Of a DNA stretch of 64,000 nucleotides, positions 50,989 to 60,428 are shown in pieces. The translations under genes and the position numbers were made by a program. Numbering within the stretch: position 1 is the stretch's first letter; every line of letters begins with the position of its first letter. This DNA is from an uncultured Mycoplasmatota bacterium (GTDB lineage Bacteria > Bacillota_I > Bacilli_A > RF39 > UBA660): assembly GCA_900543825.1 (NCBI GenBank), contig UQSR01000005.1:1-64000 (forward strand), written 5' to 3'. The notes beneath the pieces are model-generated. The model saw only the letters and a list, made by a program, of their open reading frames with translations. It searched no databases and was not told the origin of the DNA.

Positions 50989-53032
50989 CTTCCTTCATAA
51001 TTGCAGTACGAACTCTAACTTTACTTTTATTAATCTTGATATTAATACTTCCATCCAAATCAGTTCTATATATTTTTGAATTGTTTAAATTTTCTAATAC
51101 TTCTTCGTTAGGATGGCCATATATATTACCTTTCCCCAAAGATATAAGTGAAATTTTAGGAGTAATACAATCTATAAAATCTTTACTACTACTAGTCTTA
51201 GAACCATGATGTCCTACCTTAAAAAAAGTAATATCCGAAAGATTATATTTAGACATAATATAATCCTCAACATTACTAGAGGCATCCCCCATAAACAAAA
51301 ACTTATATTTCAAATATTCAAAATAAATAACATTACTATTATCATTTTCATTATCAAATATCTTATCATTAAGAAAATATAAATATATACCATGAATATC
51401 AATTTTATCACCAAAAGTATCATATCCAATGTCCTTATCCTCAAAAATATCAATAGCTTCTTCTTCAAATAACGATTTATCACCTCTATTAAAAATAACC
51501 ATATCTACCCTAAAATTATCAGTAAGATTAATAAGACCACCAATATGATCCTTATCACCATGACTAATAATAACATAATCAAGTTTTCTAATCCCTCTGC
51601 TTTTCAAATACATTATAATATTATTCTTCATAATAGAATACCCATCATCTTCCCCAGTATCAATAAGAATATTACCACCATTATTAGGAAAACTAACAAG
51701 ATACGAATCACCCTCTCCAACATCAAACATAGTAATCTCTAAATTATTATTAAAATAAGGATAAATATAATGAATTAAAGTAACTAAAATAAACAAATAT
51801 ATAAACCTCTTATATCTATAAATACCATAAATAATAACAAAATATAAAATAACTATAATAATACTAGGTTTGCAAAAAATAAATCTCATAAAAGAAATAT
51901 CATTCAAAAAGAAAGATATATCCTCTAAAATACTAGTAAAGAAAAACATAATACTATCACATATAGGAAAAAACAAAGTAATAATAGCAAGTGGAATCAA
52001 AATAACACTAACTATAGGTACAATTAAAACATTAATAATAATACTAAAAACATTAACCTCATAAAAATAAAATACAGTAATAGGAAAAGATACCAAAAAA
52101 GATATAACAGAAGTATAAACTACCTTAATAAAATAATTTTTATTTTTATATTTATCATAAAAAAGAATAAGAAAAAAACTAATTAAATAAGAATAAATAA
52201 AACCAATATCATAAATAATAAAAGGATTAATAAAAATAGCGATAACTAAAGTAAATAACATAATATCAATTTTATCAATTTCCAATTTAAAAAAATAATT
52301 AATACTACTAAGTATAAACATAATACAGGCTCTAAGTAAAGAAGAAGTATATGAAAAAATCAAATAAAATATAAGAAAAATATCACTAATAAAATATTTA
52401 ATACGTTTATTATAAGTAATCTTATCCAAATAAATATATAAAATACCAATAATAAGATTAATATGCATACCACTTATAGAAAACAAATGACTTATACCAT
52501 TAATTCTATAACTTTCCTTAATATCACTAGAAAGACTATTATCTCCAAATAATAAAGTCTTAATATAATTACCAGACTTAAATTTATTAACCCTATCATA
52601 TAAAATATTTTTCAAAGTATAAAAATAATTACTATTATTTTCTATCTTATTAATACTACTAGCCTTAACTATATAAAATATCTTCCTATTATATAAATAA
52701 TCTTTATAACTAAAAGAGTTAAATATAGTACTATCCATAGGAGTATATAACTCTCCTTTAACAAGAAGTTTATCACCATAAAGAAGTTTATCAAAAACCA
52801 AATTATTATAACTATAATTAACAATTAATACCTCTTTAGCCTTAAGCGTAATACTAATCTTACCATCACTAACTTTATAATCAGTAACAATTCCCACAAA
52901 AGTATCATCGTCTTTTTCATAACAAGATTCAAATTTATAATAACGCGTAAACAATATCGCTCCTATTAAAAAAATTAAAGCTAATAACTTAAATAAATAT
53001 TTAAACTTTAATATACATCTTAATCTTTTCAA
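50981..53032 (-). CDS. comEC: DNA uptake channel ComEC/Rec2
   Basis: 683-residue competence protein that takes single-stranded DNA across the membrane. It has an N-terminal OB-like/DUF4131 region, the competence domain with about ten helices (ISHLFSISGMHINLIIGILYIYL is the conserved HxxxxSGxH), and a C-terminal metallo-beta-lactamase-like domain (MFDVGEGDSYLV, ISHGDKDHIGGL, KVGHHGSKTSSS). The beta-lactamase domain is thought to degrade the non-transported strand. It overlaps comEA by 32 bases. Confidence 0.95.
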   Translation of the reverse strand: MKRLRCILKFKYLFKLLALIFLIGAILFTRYYKFESCYEKDDDTFVGIVTDYKVSDGKISITLKAKEVLIVNYSYNNLVFDKLLYGDKLLVKGELYTPMDSTIFNSFSYKDYLYNRKIFYIVKASSINKIENNSNYFYTLKNILYDRVNKFKSGNYIKTLLFGDNSLSSDIKESYRINGISHLFSISGMHINLIIGILYIYLDKITYNKRIKYFISDIFLIFYLIFSYTSSLLRACIMFILSSINYFFKLEIDKIDIMLFTLVIAIFINPFIIYDIGFIYSYLISFFLILFYDKYKNKNYFIKVVYTSVISFLVSFPITVFYFYEVNVFSIIINVLIVPIVSVILIPLAIITLFFPICDSIMFFFTSILEDISFFLNDISFMRFIFCKPSIIIVILYFVIIYGIYRYKRFIYLFILVTLIHYIYPYFNNNLEITMFDVGEGDSYLVSFPNNGGNILIDTGEDDGYSIMKNNIIMYLKSRGIRKLDYVIISHGDKDHIGGLINLTDNFRVDMVIFNRGDKSLFEEEAIDIFEDKDIGYDTFGDKIDIHGIYLYFLNDKIFDNENDNSNVIYFEYLKYKFLFMGDASSNVEDYIMSKYNLSDITFFKVGHHGSKTSSSKDFIDCITPKISLISLGKGNIYGHPNEEVLENLNNSKIYRTDLDGSINIKINKSKVRVRTAIMKEGE

Positions 53033-53648
53033 ACAAAGAATCCCCTATACCATCTACATTCTTAATATCATCTATAGAATTAAAATTACCATTCTTATCT
53101 CTATATTCAATAATAGCTTTAGCCTTACTTCTTCCAATACCTTTAATATCCATAAGTTCATCTATATTAGCAGTATTAATATTAACAAGTTCATCATCTT
53201 CATTATTATCACTAATACATGCATCATTACTAATATCAGGGCAATCACATACACATACCTCATTTTTATATTTCTCTAAAATTTCTTCATTAGAATAAAT
53301 AATAATAGTCATTTCATCACTAACTACTTTAGCCAAATTAATCTTACTAGTATCAGCTCCATCAAGTAGTCCTCCAGCGGTTTCAATAACATCATTAACC
53401 CTAAAACTACTAGGAACCTCATATACACCAGGATTAACCACCATCCCCTTAATATCCACTATTACAGTATTAGTATCATCTTTCATCTCTTCTATTATAT
53501 CATCATTACTATTATTATCACTATCATCTTTTTCTTTAAAAATATCTACCACATCATCACTCTTACTATAATTATTTTTATATAAAACAAAAATAATACC
53601 TCCAAGTATAAAAGAAATACCAAGTAAAATAAAAATTACCTTCTTCAA
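53001..53648 (-). CDS. comEA: Competence DNA receptor ComEA
   Basis: 215 residues starting at TTG, supported by AAAGGAG. N-terminal anchor (FILLGISFILGGIIFVLY), acidic linker, a SLBB-type beta-grasp domain (VVDIKGMVVNPGVYEVPSSFRVNDVIETAGG) and a C-terminal helix-hairpin-helix pair (VNINTANIDELMDIKGIGRSKAKAIIEY). ComEA binds double-stranded DNA at the surface and passes it to ComEC. A Cys-rich insert (CVCDCPDISNDAC) between the two domains is unusual. Confidence 0.93.
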   Translation of the reverse strand: MKKVIFILLGISFILGGIIFVLYKNNYSKSDDVVDIFKEKDDSDNNSNDDIIEEMKDDTNTVIVDIKGMVVNPGVYEVPSSFRVNDVIETAGGLLDGADTSKINLAKVVSDEMTIIIYSNEEILEKYKNEVCVCDCPDISNDACISDNNEDDELVNINTANIDELMDIKGIGRSKAKAIIEYRDKNGNFNSIDDIKNVDGIGDSLFEKIKMYIKV

Positions 53649-53738
53649 ATCTACTCCTTTCCTTCTCCATTTTGTATTTTTTATTATAATAATAATTAAT
53701 TAACAAGTCAATAAAGTTAACAAAAAAGGAATATAAAA

Positions 53739-53770
53739 AAAGGAAAATATAAACCCCTATATTTTCCTTT
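53739..53770 (-). terminator. Terminator of the 433-aa surface protein gene
   Basis: Perfect 13-bp stem (53739-53751/53758-53770), loop AACCCC, T-run on the minus strand. Confidence 0.85.
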
Positions 53771-53800
53771 ACCACTAACTTCTAGTAGCACTATATTATA

Positions 53801-55102
53801 TTACATTAATTTATTTTTATTCTTAATTTTATGTCTATTATCCTTTTTCTTAATTAAAATTATAGAAAAAGTAATAATAGTAATAGCAAGTACCCCTATA
53901 GATATAAGTAAATATAGAAAATAATTATCAGCCTTTTTCTTATATCCATTAACAACATCATTATTAAGTCTTTGTATAGTAGCTTCTTTTCTATCATAAG
54001 TATAAAGTCCTATCTTACCAGTAGTTTCATTTTGTGCATATATAAGATAGAAGTCACTATTGTTAAGTACATAACCATCTATCTTCTTACCATCATACTC
54101 AAATGTTTTCTTAACATAACCATCAGGTATTTTATCCTTTGGCATATCAAGAACACTCAAATACAAATTACCAACCTTAATACCATTATACTTAGTATAA
54201 GTCTTCTTCTTTTCATCATATATATAATAAGCAGCATTACCACTTTCATCTTTAATACCAACAAGTACTACTTTAGTAACTTTGTTCCTATAACATAAAA
54301 CATCATTATCATTAATTTTAATAGTATCTTTTTCATAATTTTCCGGAGGATCAATAACACCCTCTTTTCTAATTATATTATATTTCTTCTTATCAATAGT
54401 AACCTCTATCGGATCAAGTTCTTTAACCGTTACATTAATAACATAAACCCTTTCATTACCATTTTCTGCCGTAACCTTAATTTCAATCTTATTAACACCT
54501 TCAGTTACACTAACTTCTCCATCGCCCTTAACACTAGCAGAAGAATCAGCCTTCTCAGCTTTAATATTAACTTTTTCAGTACCATTAGGAACTTCTACAC
54601 TATACTCTTTAGTTTCTTTATCAAAAGAAGGCGAAATATCAAACCCATCAATAGCTAAAGATTTCAAATAATTATTCGAAGAATACTCACGAGTAGGCTT
54701 CTTAATAACAACAGGTTCCTTAACCGTAATAGAAATAGAACTATTATCTAAAGAATAACCCTTATCAACAGCAAGTTCTCTAAGAACAACATTAGAAGTT
54801 TTGCAAGTAACAGTCCCTGAAGAAGTAGGTTTAATAGTAAACGAAAAGCTCTTAGAAGTACTCTTAGTATCCATATCCTCAAAAGACATATCCCTACTAG
54901 CAGTAACACCAGAACCACTACAATTAATAGAACCCTCAGTAGTATAAATACCACTGCCAGCACTTATAGTAGCAGTAATAGTCACACTATCACCCCTAGT
55001 AACAGAACTCTTATTAGCACTAACACTAACACTAGAAGCACTCACAGTAGAAAACAAAAACAAACCAAAAACAAAAACCATAAAAAATCTAATTTTCTTC
55101 AC
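53801..55102 (-). CDS. Membrane-anchored cadherin-like beta-sandwich surface protein
   Basis: 433 residues from a GTG behind AGGAGG. Signal peptide (MKKIRFFMVFVFGLFLFSTVSA), an Ig-like Ser/Thr-rich domain (to ~130), a cadherin-like/PF12733 domain (SNNYLKSLAIDGFDISPSFDKETKEYSVEV to ERVYVINV), a further beta domain, a C-terminal membrane helix (~395-415) and a Lys-rich tail. PF12733 domains are common in secreted Firmicutes proteins and are probably spacers or ligands for glycans. It lies 12 bases after the glucosaminidase gene and shares the PF12733 module with it. Confidence 0.8.
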   Translation of the reverse strand: MKKIRFFMVFVFGLFLFSTVSASSVSVSANKSSVTRGDSVTITATISAGSGIYTTEGSINCSGSGVTASRDMSFEDMDTKSTSKSFSFTIKPTSSGTVTCKTSNVVLRELAVDKGYSLDNSSISITVKEPVVIKKPTREYSSNNYLKSLAIDGFDISPSFDKETKEYSVEVPNGTEKVNIKAEKADSSASVKGDGEVSVTEGVNKIEIKVTAENGNERVYVINVTVKELDPIEVTIDKKKYNIIRKEGVIDPPENYEKDTIKINDNDVLCYRNKVTKVVLVGIKDESGNAAYYIYDEKKKTYTKYNGIKVGNLYLSVLDMPKDKIPDGYVKKTFEYDGKKIDGYVLNNSDFYLIYAQNETTGKIGLYTYDRKEATIQRLNNDVVNGYKKKADNYFLYLLISIGVLAITIITFSIILIKKKDNRHKIKNKNKLM

Positions 55103-55114
55103 AAAAATAACCTC

Positions 55115-57637
55115 CTATTTATTCAAATTAGTATATCCCTTAAGATGTCTCAAAATACCCAAACAATCATCCTTATCAATCTTACCATCTTTATTATTAT
55201 CAGCAGCTATAGCATAATAAGATTTCAAATCACCATAACCCTTAAGATGTCTCAAAATACCCAAGCAATCATCCTTATCAATCTTACCATCACCATTAAC
55301 ATCACCATAGATAACAATACCAAAACTCTCTTCTTCCTTACCATTACCAATAACTACAACGTCTCCAGTAACAAAAGTACCACTAGTCTTATTATTACCT
55401 TTATTATCCTTTATATTAACACTAGCATAATTACTAACTTTCTTAATATTATCAATTAAACTACTAATAGAAGTACCCTCATCAATACCAAAAATATAAT
55501 CATTATTATATTTAATACCAGAACTATTCAAAATAGTATCAATTGATGGAATATCATCAGGATTATCTATCTCATCACGTTTAACATTAATAACATATTC
55601 TCTACTATTACCACTCTCAGAAGTAACAATAACACTTATCTTCTTCTCATTACTATCAATACTAATATCACCAGTACCACTAATAGAAGATGAACTAGCA
55701 ATCTTACTAGCACTAATATTAACACTACCAGTACCAGCAGGTACACTAACATCATAAGTATAAGTATCATAACTAAATCCACTAACAGTAGTCCCATTAA
55801 CCTTCAAATCATTTAAATAATTATTAGGATTACCAATTCTAGGAGCAGTAACAGCATAATTAGGCATATCCTTATATACAGGAATAGTAAATTCTAAATC
55901 CTTATCAAAATAATCCGAAATAATATTAACATAAGACTTATAAACCTTATCAGTCTCTTGAGCAATAACCGCTAAATTCTGCATATACTGATGTGTATAA
56001 TTACCATTATTCGTAGATACATCAAACTTCTCATAATATAAAGTATCCTGATTAACACCACAATATTCATCATAAATAAACTTACTACCACCATATATAC
56101 CACGATATGGAGTATTCCATCCATTTTCAACAGCATATCTCATACCATTTAAAATCTTATTAGTACCATAAACCTTAATATTAAAGAAATTATAATAATT
56201 AGAATAATTAGTACCATCTAAAGTAAAACTACCACCACTTCTAGGATCAGAAGTACCAATACCAGATATTTCCTGTTTAATTCTCGCTGCTATATGAAAA
56301 GAACTAATACCAATATCTTTAGTAGCATTAAAAACATCAGAATAAGCATTACCACTATAACCAGAATAAACACTATTCCAATAACTATTATTACCCATTA
56401 TCTTTTTTACACCATCTTCAGTATGATTACTATTATAATTAAGAAGTTCATAGGCAATAATATATTTAATATTCAAATAATTTCTCGGATCCAAATAATA
56501 AGCTACAGCCTCTGAAGAAGCATCATACCATCCATTCTCAGTAGCATAAGAAGTAAACTTATTGCTCAAAATATCATAACTATTTATACCCATCGAATAA
56601 TAATTCTCATTAAATGCACTACCCTGTAATAAATTACGACCATAAGCATTCTCTCCACTTACAACCCCATCAAAAGTAAGAGGTATCGTTTCACTTATAA
56701 ATTTCCAATTAGGATGCCTTGCATGAAGTTCTGCTAAATAAGGCAAATAGCTATCAGGAAAACCACCTTTTCTTAAAAAATTATAATAATCATCCAAACT
56801 ATTATTCTTATAATAATTAATAGCCATATCAGAAAGCTTAGTAGTATTAACATAATAACCACATACATAACCACTATTACCCTTACTATCTGTTATATTA
56901 TAATAATAAGGACAAATACCACTAGATTCAGAAGAAGAATTAATAGTTATAACTTCACCACAACTAACCTTTTTACCAGTAGTACTACCGCCAGGAGTCT
57001 TTCTAAGAGATAAGTCACCAGTATCCTCAAAACAACTAATAGTTCCATCTCCACTAGGTTTAGAATTATAATTATCTTTTTTATAAATATTATCTCCACT
57101 ACCCCTACCAATATCTTTAACTGGTGTAGAACTATTAACATCACCTATATATTTACCACATGCATATCCAGTATTACCATTATGTCTAACTTTATACCAA
57201 TTATCACACTTAGTATTACTAGCAACATTCTTCTCTAATATTTCCATCTCTTCATTACAATCTAATTTATCAACCTTATTAGTTTTATTAATATCACTCC
57301 ATATATTTAAAGGATCAGTATTCTCAATGCATAAAGCCTTACCCTTATAAGTAGTATTAGAATCTTTAAGTTTAATATAATCACCACATGCATAACCAGT
57401 AGTAATATCATATCTAACCTTATACCAAGTCCTGCAATTACTAGTAGATCCAGCATTAGTATCAAGAACCTCTACATCACTACCACATGGAATACCCTTT
57501 CCTATTAAAGAACCACCAGCACTATTTCTTATATTAATAGGTTCATTATCATCAGGACAATAAGCAGTTCCATTAGCAGCATATCCTACATTTATAAATA
57601 AAACAAATAATACCAAAGTAATAATTATCTTCTTCAT
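55115..57637 (-). CDS. Secreted SH3-glucosaminidase with cadherin-like and dockerin-like modules
   Basis: 840 residues. Signal peptide, three bacterial SH3 repeats (~22-80, 92-150, 190-255; each with N/T-x-GYxCG), then a LytD/LytG-type N-acetylglucosaminidase domain (NLLQGSAFNENYYSMG, AVAYYLDPRNYLN, IAARIKQEISG). Next a cadherin-like PF12733 domain, a beta domain, and two dockerin-type Ca2+ loops at the end (DVNGDGKIDKDDCLGILRHL and NNKDGKIDKDDCLGILRHL). It hydrolyses peptidoglycan at GlcNAc. The paired EF-loops look like a dockerin that could dock to a cohesin coded elsewhere. Confidence 0.88.
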   Translation of the reverse strand: MKKIIITLVLFVLFINVGYAANGTAYCPDDNEPINIRNSAGGSLIGKGIPCGSDVEVLDTNAGSTSNCRTWYKVRYDITTGYACGDYIKLKDSNTTYKGKALCIENTDPLNIWSDINKTNKVDKLDCNEEMEILEKNVASNTKCDNWYKVRHNGNTGYACGKYIGDVNSSTPVKDIGRGSGDNIYKKDNYNSKPSGDGTISCFEDTGDLSLRKTPGGSTTGKKVSCGEVITINSSSESSGICPYYYNITDSKGNSGYVCGYYVNTTKLSDMAINYYKNNSLDDYYNFLRKGGFPDSYLPYLAELHARHPNWKFISETIPLTFDGVVSGENAYGRNLLQGSAFNENYYSMGINSYDILSNKFTSYATENGWYDASSEAVAYYLDPRNYLNIKYIIAYELLNYNSNHTEDGVKKIMGNNSYWNSVYSGYSGNAYSDVFNATKDIGISSFHIAARIKQEISGIGTSDPRSGGSFTLDGTNYSNYYNFFNIKVYGTNKILNGMRYAVENGWNTPYRGIYGGSKFIYDEYCGVNQDTLYYEKFDVSTNNGNYTHQYMQNLAVIAQETDKVYKSYVNIISDYFDKDLEFTIPVYKDMPNYAVTAPRIGNPNNYLNDLKVNGTTVSGFSYDTYTYDVSVPAGTGSVNISASKIASSSSISGTGDISIDSNEKKISVIVTSESGNSREYVINVKRDEIDNPDDIPSIDTILNSSGIKYNNDYIFGIDEGTSISSLIDNIKKVSNYASVNIKDNKGNNKTSGTFVTGDVVVIGNGKEEESFGIVIYGDVNGDGKIDKDDCLGILRHLKGYGDLKSYYAIAADNNKDGKIDKDDCLGILRHLKGYTNLNK

Positions 57638-57728
57638 ATCTTCTACCTCATACTAATTATAACATTTTTAGACAATTTTTGCTATACAAATAAGTAAAAT
57701 TATAAAATAATACATAATAAATGTAAAA

Positions 57729-57757
57729 AAAGAAATAACAATATACATTATTTCTTT
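57729..57757 (-). terminator. Terminator of the 57.8-58.4 kb gene
   Basis: AAAGAAATAA/TTATTTCTTT stem, loop 9, T-run on the minus strand. Confidence 0.7.
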
Positions 57758-57768
57758 TAAAAGTAAAT

Positions 57769-58434
57769 TTATTTATAATTATCAAATAATGATAAATCAC
57801 TACTAGGTATAGTTATCATTTCTTTAACATTTTCAGGTGGTCTATATTCATTACCCGCTTCTATATATTCATCACCAGAATAATAAGTTCTAACAAGCCA
57901 ATCATTTTCTAATTTATAGTAAGTATAATGCTGATATCCCATATGTGCAAAAAATATCACTAGTTGACCATCATTAGATAAATAAATATTACCATGGCCA
58001 CATCCAAAAATGCCAACATTTACAATATCATCAGCATATTTAAGATTTGGATTATCAGTATAAGTATAAACAGATATTTCTTTAGTAGCCTCACTATCAC
58101 CACTAACAATAAATAACTCTGGAATACCATCCTTGTTCATATCATACAAATAATAATTAGAATCATTTCTATTTTTTAATATTTTTTTATAATTACTCAT
58201 TACATCAGATATATTTACAGAAGTTTTATTATCTTCCTTACCAGTATTATCATTGGTTTGCTCATCATTACCGCCAATATTTTCATTATCATTATTATTT
58301 TCATTTTTGTCAGTAGTATCACCTTTTTTATTTTCACTAAATACTTTATCATAGACAACATATCCACCTAAACAAATCACCAAAACAAATAATATAATAG
58401 CTAAAATAATTAAAAACTTATTTTTCTTTTCCAT
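57769..58434 (-). CDS. Membrane-anchored extracellular protein of unknown function
   Basis: About 221 residues from the ATG at 58434 (GGAGG at 6 bases). A single helix (FLIILAIILFVLVICLGGYVVYD), then a disordered Asn/Asp/Glu/Gly-rich linker (~35-75), then a compact globular domain with DMNKDGIPELFIVSGDS, a Ca2+-loop-like repeat, and FGCGHGNIYLSNDGQLVIFF. The globular domain looks like the FG-GAP-like/VCBS-type hypothetical domains of Firmicutes lipoproteins. Function unknown. Confidence 0.75.
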   Translation of the reverse strand: MEKKNKFLIILAIILFVLVICLGGYVVYDKVFSENKKGDTTDKNENNNDNENIGGNDEQTNDNTGKEDNKTSVNISDVMSNYKKILKNRNDSNYYLYDMNKDGIPELFIVSGDSEATKEISVYTYTDNPNLKYADDIVNVGIFGCGHGNIYLSNDGQLVIFFAHMGYQHYTYYKLENDWLVRTYYSGDEYIEAGNEYRPPENVKEMITIPSSDLSLFDNYK

Positions 58435-58529
58435 ACAATCCTCCATATATAATATATTTTATCGTCATATATAATAAAAGTAAATATTATTTATAAATTT
58501 TACAAATAAATCATACATAAGTGTAAAAA

Positions 58530-58551
58530 GAATCTATCAAAAGATAGATTC
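58530..58551 (-). terminator. Terminator of the 444-aa surface protein gene
   Basis: GAATCTATC-AAAA-GATAGATTC hairpin followed by TTTTTAC on the minus strand. Confidence 0.8.
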
Positions 58552-58556
58552 CAAAA

Positions 58557-59891
58557 TTATTCCTCTATAATGGCGGTTTTTTTATAAAAGAAATACATTC
58601 CAACTCCAAAAGAAATAACTAAAATCATACATATAACAACATATATAGTATTTCCTGTTTCAGGTGGCATAACATCATTATCCTTATTTTTTTCACCTAC
58701 AGGTGCATTACCTTCAGCATCTTTTCTAACTATTTTAAAAGTATAAATCCGATCTTTCTCATTATCAGCCTTCACTATAACTTTCAAAATATTTTCCCCA
58801 ACATTAATATTTGCAAAAGGAGTTGCATTATAAACTAAACGACCTGTTTTATCAGTTTTCCAAATAAGTTCACCATCTAAGTAGCCATCATGTCCCCCAA
58901 GTTCATTATCCTTTACTTTAATATTATTGTTTTCCTCCATTGCTTTCAAAATATCAACATCATTAAAAAGCATGACCATTTTCATATCATTATCCAAATC
59001 ACCACTAACAGCGGAATCAATTAAACAAAGATAATCATCTCTATCAGCATTATCTGAACACTCAGCAAATTTAGTAACTTTATTATCAACAATAATTAAA
59101 TAATCAGTCTTATTCTTATCAAAACCATAATCATAACCTAAGAAAACAAACTTTGTTAAATAGTTGTCCCCTTTTCCAGTAGGCTTTTCAACAACAGTTT
59201 CACCAGGTTTCTTAATATTAATAATATAACTCTTAATCAAATTTCTATTTTCTGCTTTTACAGTAATTTTAAATGTATTAGTTCCAGGTTTTAGCGTCTT
59301 AATACCTGTACCAGTAACTTCTGCATCAGAATCATTAGGGGTTGCCTTAATCTCAACACTATTAAGAGATTCAGGAGCCTCAATATTGTATTCATTTTTA
59401 AATCTATCAAATTCAAAAGTTAAACCAGTAACTTCTAAATTTTTTAAACTATTATCAACAGACTGAACATAAACATTTTTACTAACATCTATACCTCTAA
59501 CTTCTGTTCCATCACTTTTAGTAGCCACAATATCACTAATTGTAATAGTTTTATTTTTTTTAGGCTCATCATTAATACTAGACATAACAGTAATTTCACC
59601 AATTTTATTATTACCAGAAGAAATACCATTAATAGTTAATATTTGATCATCACCAATTTCAATAGTTTTTGAGTCATTACTAGTAAAACTACATTTTGAA
59701 GTACTACTATCAAGAACCTTCATTTTAAGACTACTAACATCAAAGTCACTATTAACCATAAAACCACATTTAATAATTCCAGAAAATGTAATTTTCTCCG
59801 GACAAGACAAATCAATATTAATAGTATCAGCACAAACAAATATAGGTATAAATAATACCATAGCAAATATATAATATATAATTTTTTTCAT
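58557..59891 (-). CDS. Cadherin-like surface protein with PPETG-type anchor
   Basis: 444 residues: signal peptide (MKKIIYYIFAMVLFIPIFVCA), Ig-like N-domain with a possible disulfide (SCPEKITFSGIIKCGF), a PF12733 cadherin-like domain (SLKNLEVTGLTFEFDRFKNEYNIEAPESL...), a further beta domain, then MPPETGNTIYVVICMILVISF with a membrane helix and basic end. PPETG departs from LPXTG in the first residue; whether the sortase at 24 kb processes it is unknown. Related in layout to the 53.8-55.1 kb protein. Confidence 0.8.
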   Translation of the reverse strand: MKKIIYYIFAMVLFIPIFVCADTINIDLSCPEKITFSGIIKCGFMVNSDFDVSSLKMKVLDSSTSKCSFTSNDSKTIEIGDDQILTINGISSGNNKIGEITVMSSINDEPKKNKTITISDIVATKSDGTEVRGIDVSKNVYVQSVDNSLKNLEVTGLTFEFDRFKNEYNIEAPESLNSVEIKATPNDSDAEVTGTGIKTLKPGTNTFKITVKAENRNLIKSYIINIKKPGETVVEKPTGKGDNYLTKFVFLGYDYGFDKNKTDYLIIVDNKVTKFAECSDNADRDDYLCLIDSAVSGDLDNDMKMVMLFNDVDILKAMEENNNIKVKDNELGGHDGYLDGELIWKTDKTGRLVYNATPFANINVGENILKVIVKADNEKDRIYTFKIVRKDAEGNAPVGEKNKDNDVMPPETGNTIYVVICMILVISFGVGMYFFYKKTAIIEE

Positions 59892-59959
59892 TTTTTCCCT
59901 ACTTTCTATACTATACTCATCATAACATATAAAACAAATTTTAGCAATAAAAATTCAAA

Positions 59960-59991
59960 AAAGTAGAAGAATATTAATACTCTTCTACTTT
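59960..59991 (-). terminator. Terminator of the 59.97-60.4 kb gene
   Basis: AAAGTAGAAGA/TCTTCTACTTT stem, overlapping the stop, T-run on the minus strand. Confidence 0.8.
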
Positions 59992-60417
59992 AAAACTATA
60001 TGCATTACTAATATCCCTATTAATCTGTGAAAAGAAATCCCTCTTCTTACCAAATTCCAACTCATAAATCTCAGTCTTAAAAGAATATATTTCCTTATTA
60101 TCTTTATCAAATAATGTAATCTTTAATCTAAGATCTTTATTAGTATTAGAATTTAAATTCATAACATATCCATCAAATTCACTCCTATTAGAAGAACATA
60201 TAACATACATATCAGTAAAAACATAATTATCATATACATACTTTTCCATATTCATATTATCAAGTAAATTAATTTCTTTTGTAGTACCAATACTTTCAAC
60301 ATATTCAGTATGACAATCAGTACAATCATTATCTTTTTTATTAATAAGTAATATCATACCAATTATCAAAACACTAATTATAATTAATAAAATTATTAAT
60401 ACCCTTTTCTTATTCAC
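59974..60417 (-). CDS. Small membrane-anchored protein (partner of the 60.4-62.1 kb protein)
   Basis: About 147 residues from a GTG at 60417, behind AGAGGTGAT. One helix (RVLIILLIIISVLIIGMILLI), a CTDCH motif just outside, and a beta-rich domain. It lies 11 bases after the large Cys-rich gene. The same arrangement (large InlB/Cys-rich gene, then a ~145-residue single-pass protein) is repeated at 62.2-64 kb. Sequence similarity between the two small proteins is limited to the layout. Confidence 0.7.
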   Translation of the reverse strand: MNKKRVLIILLIIISVLIIGMILLINKKDNDCTDCHTEYVESIGTTKEINLLDNMNMEKYVYDNYVFTDMYVICSSNRSEFDGYVMNLNSNTNKDLRLKITLFDKDNKEIYSFKTEIYELEFGKKRDFFSQINRDISNAYSFKVEEY

Positions 60418-60428
60418 TAATATCACCT

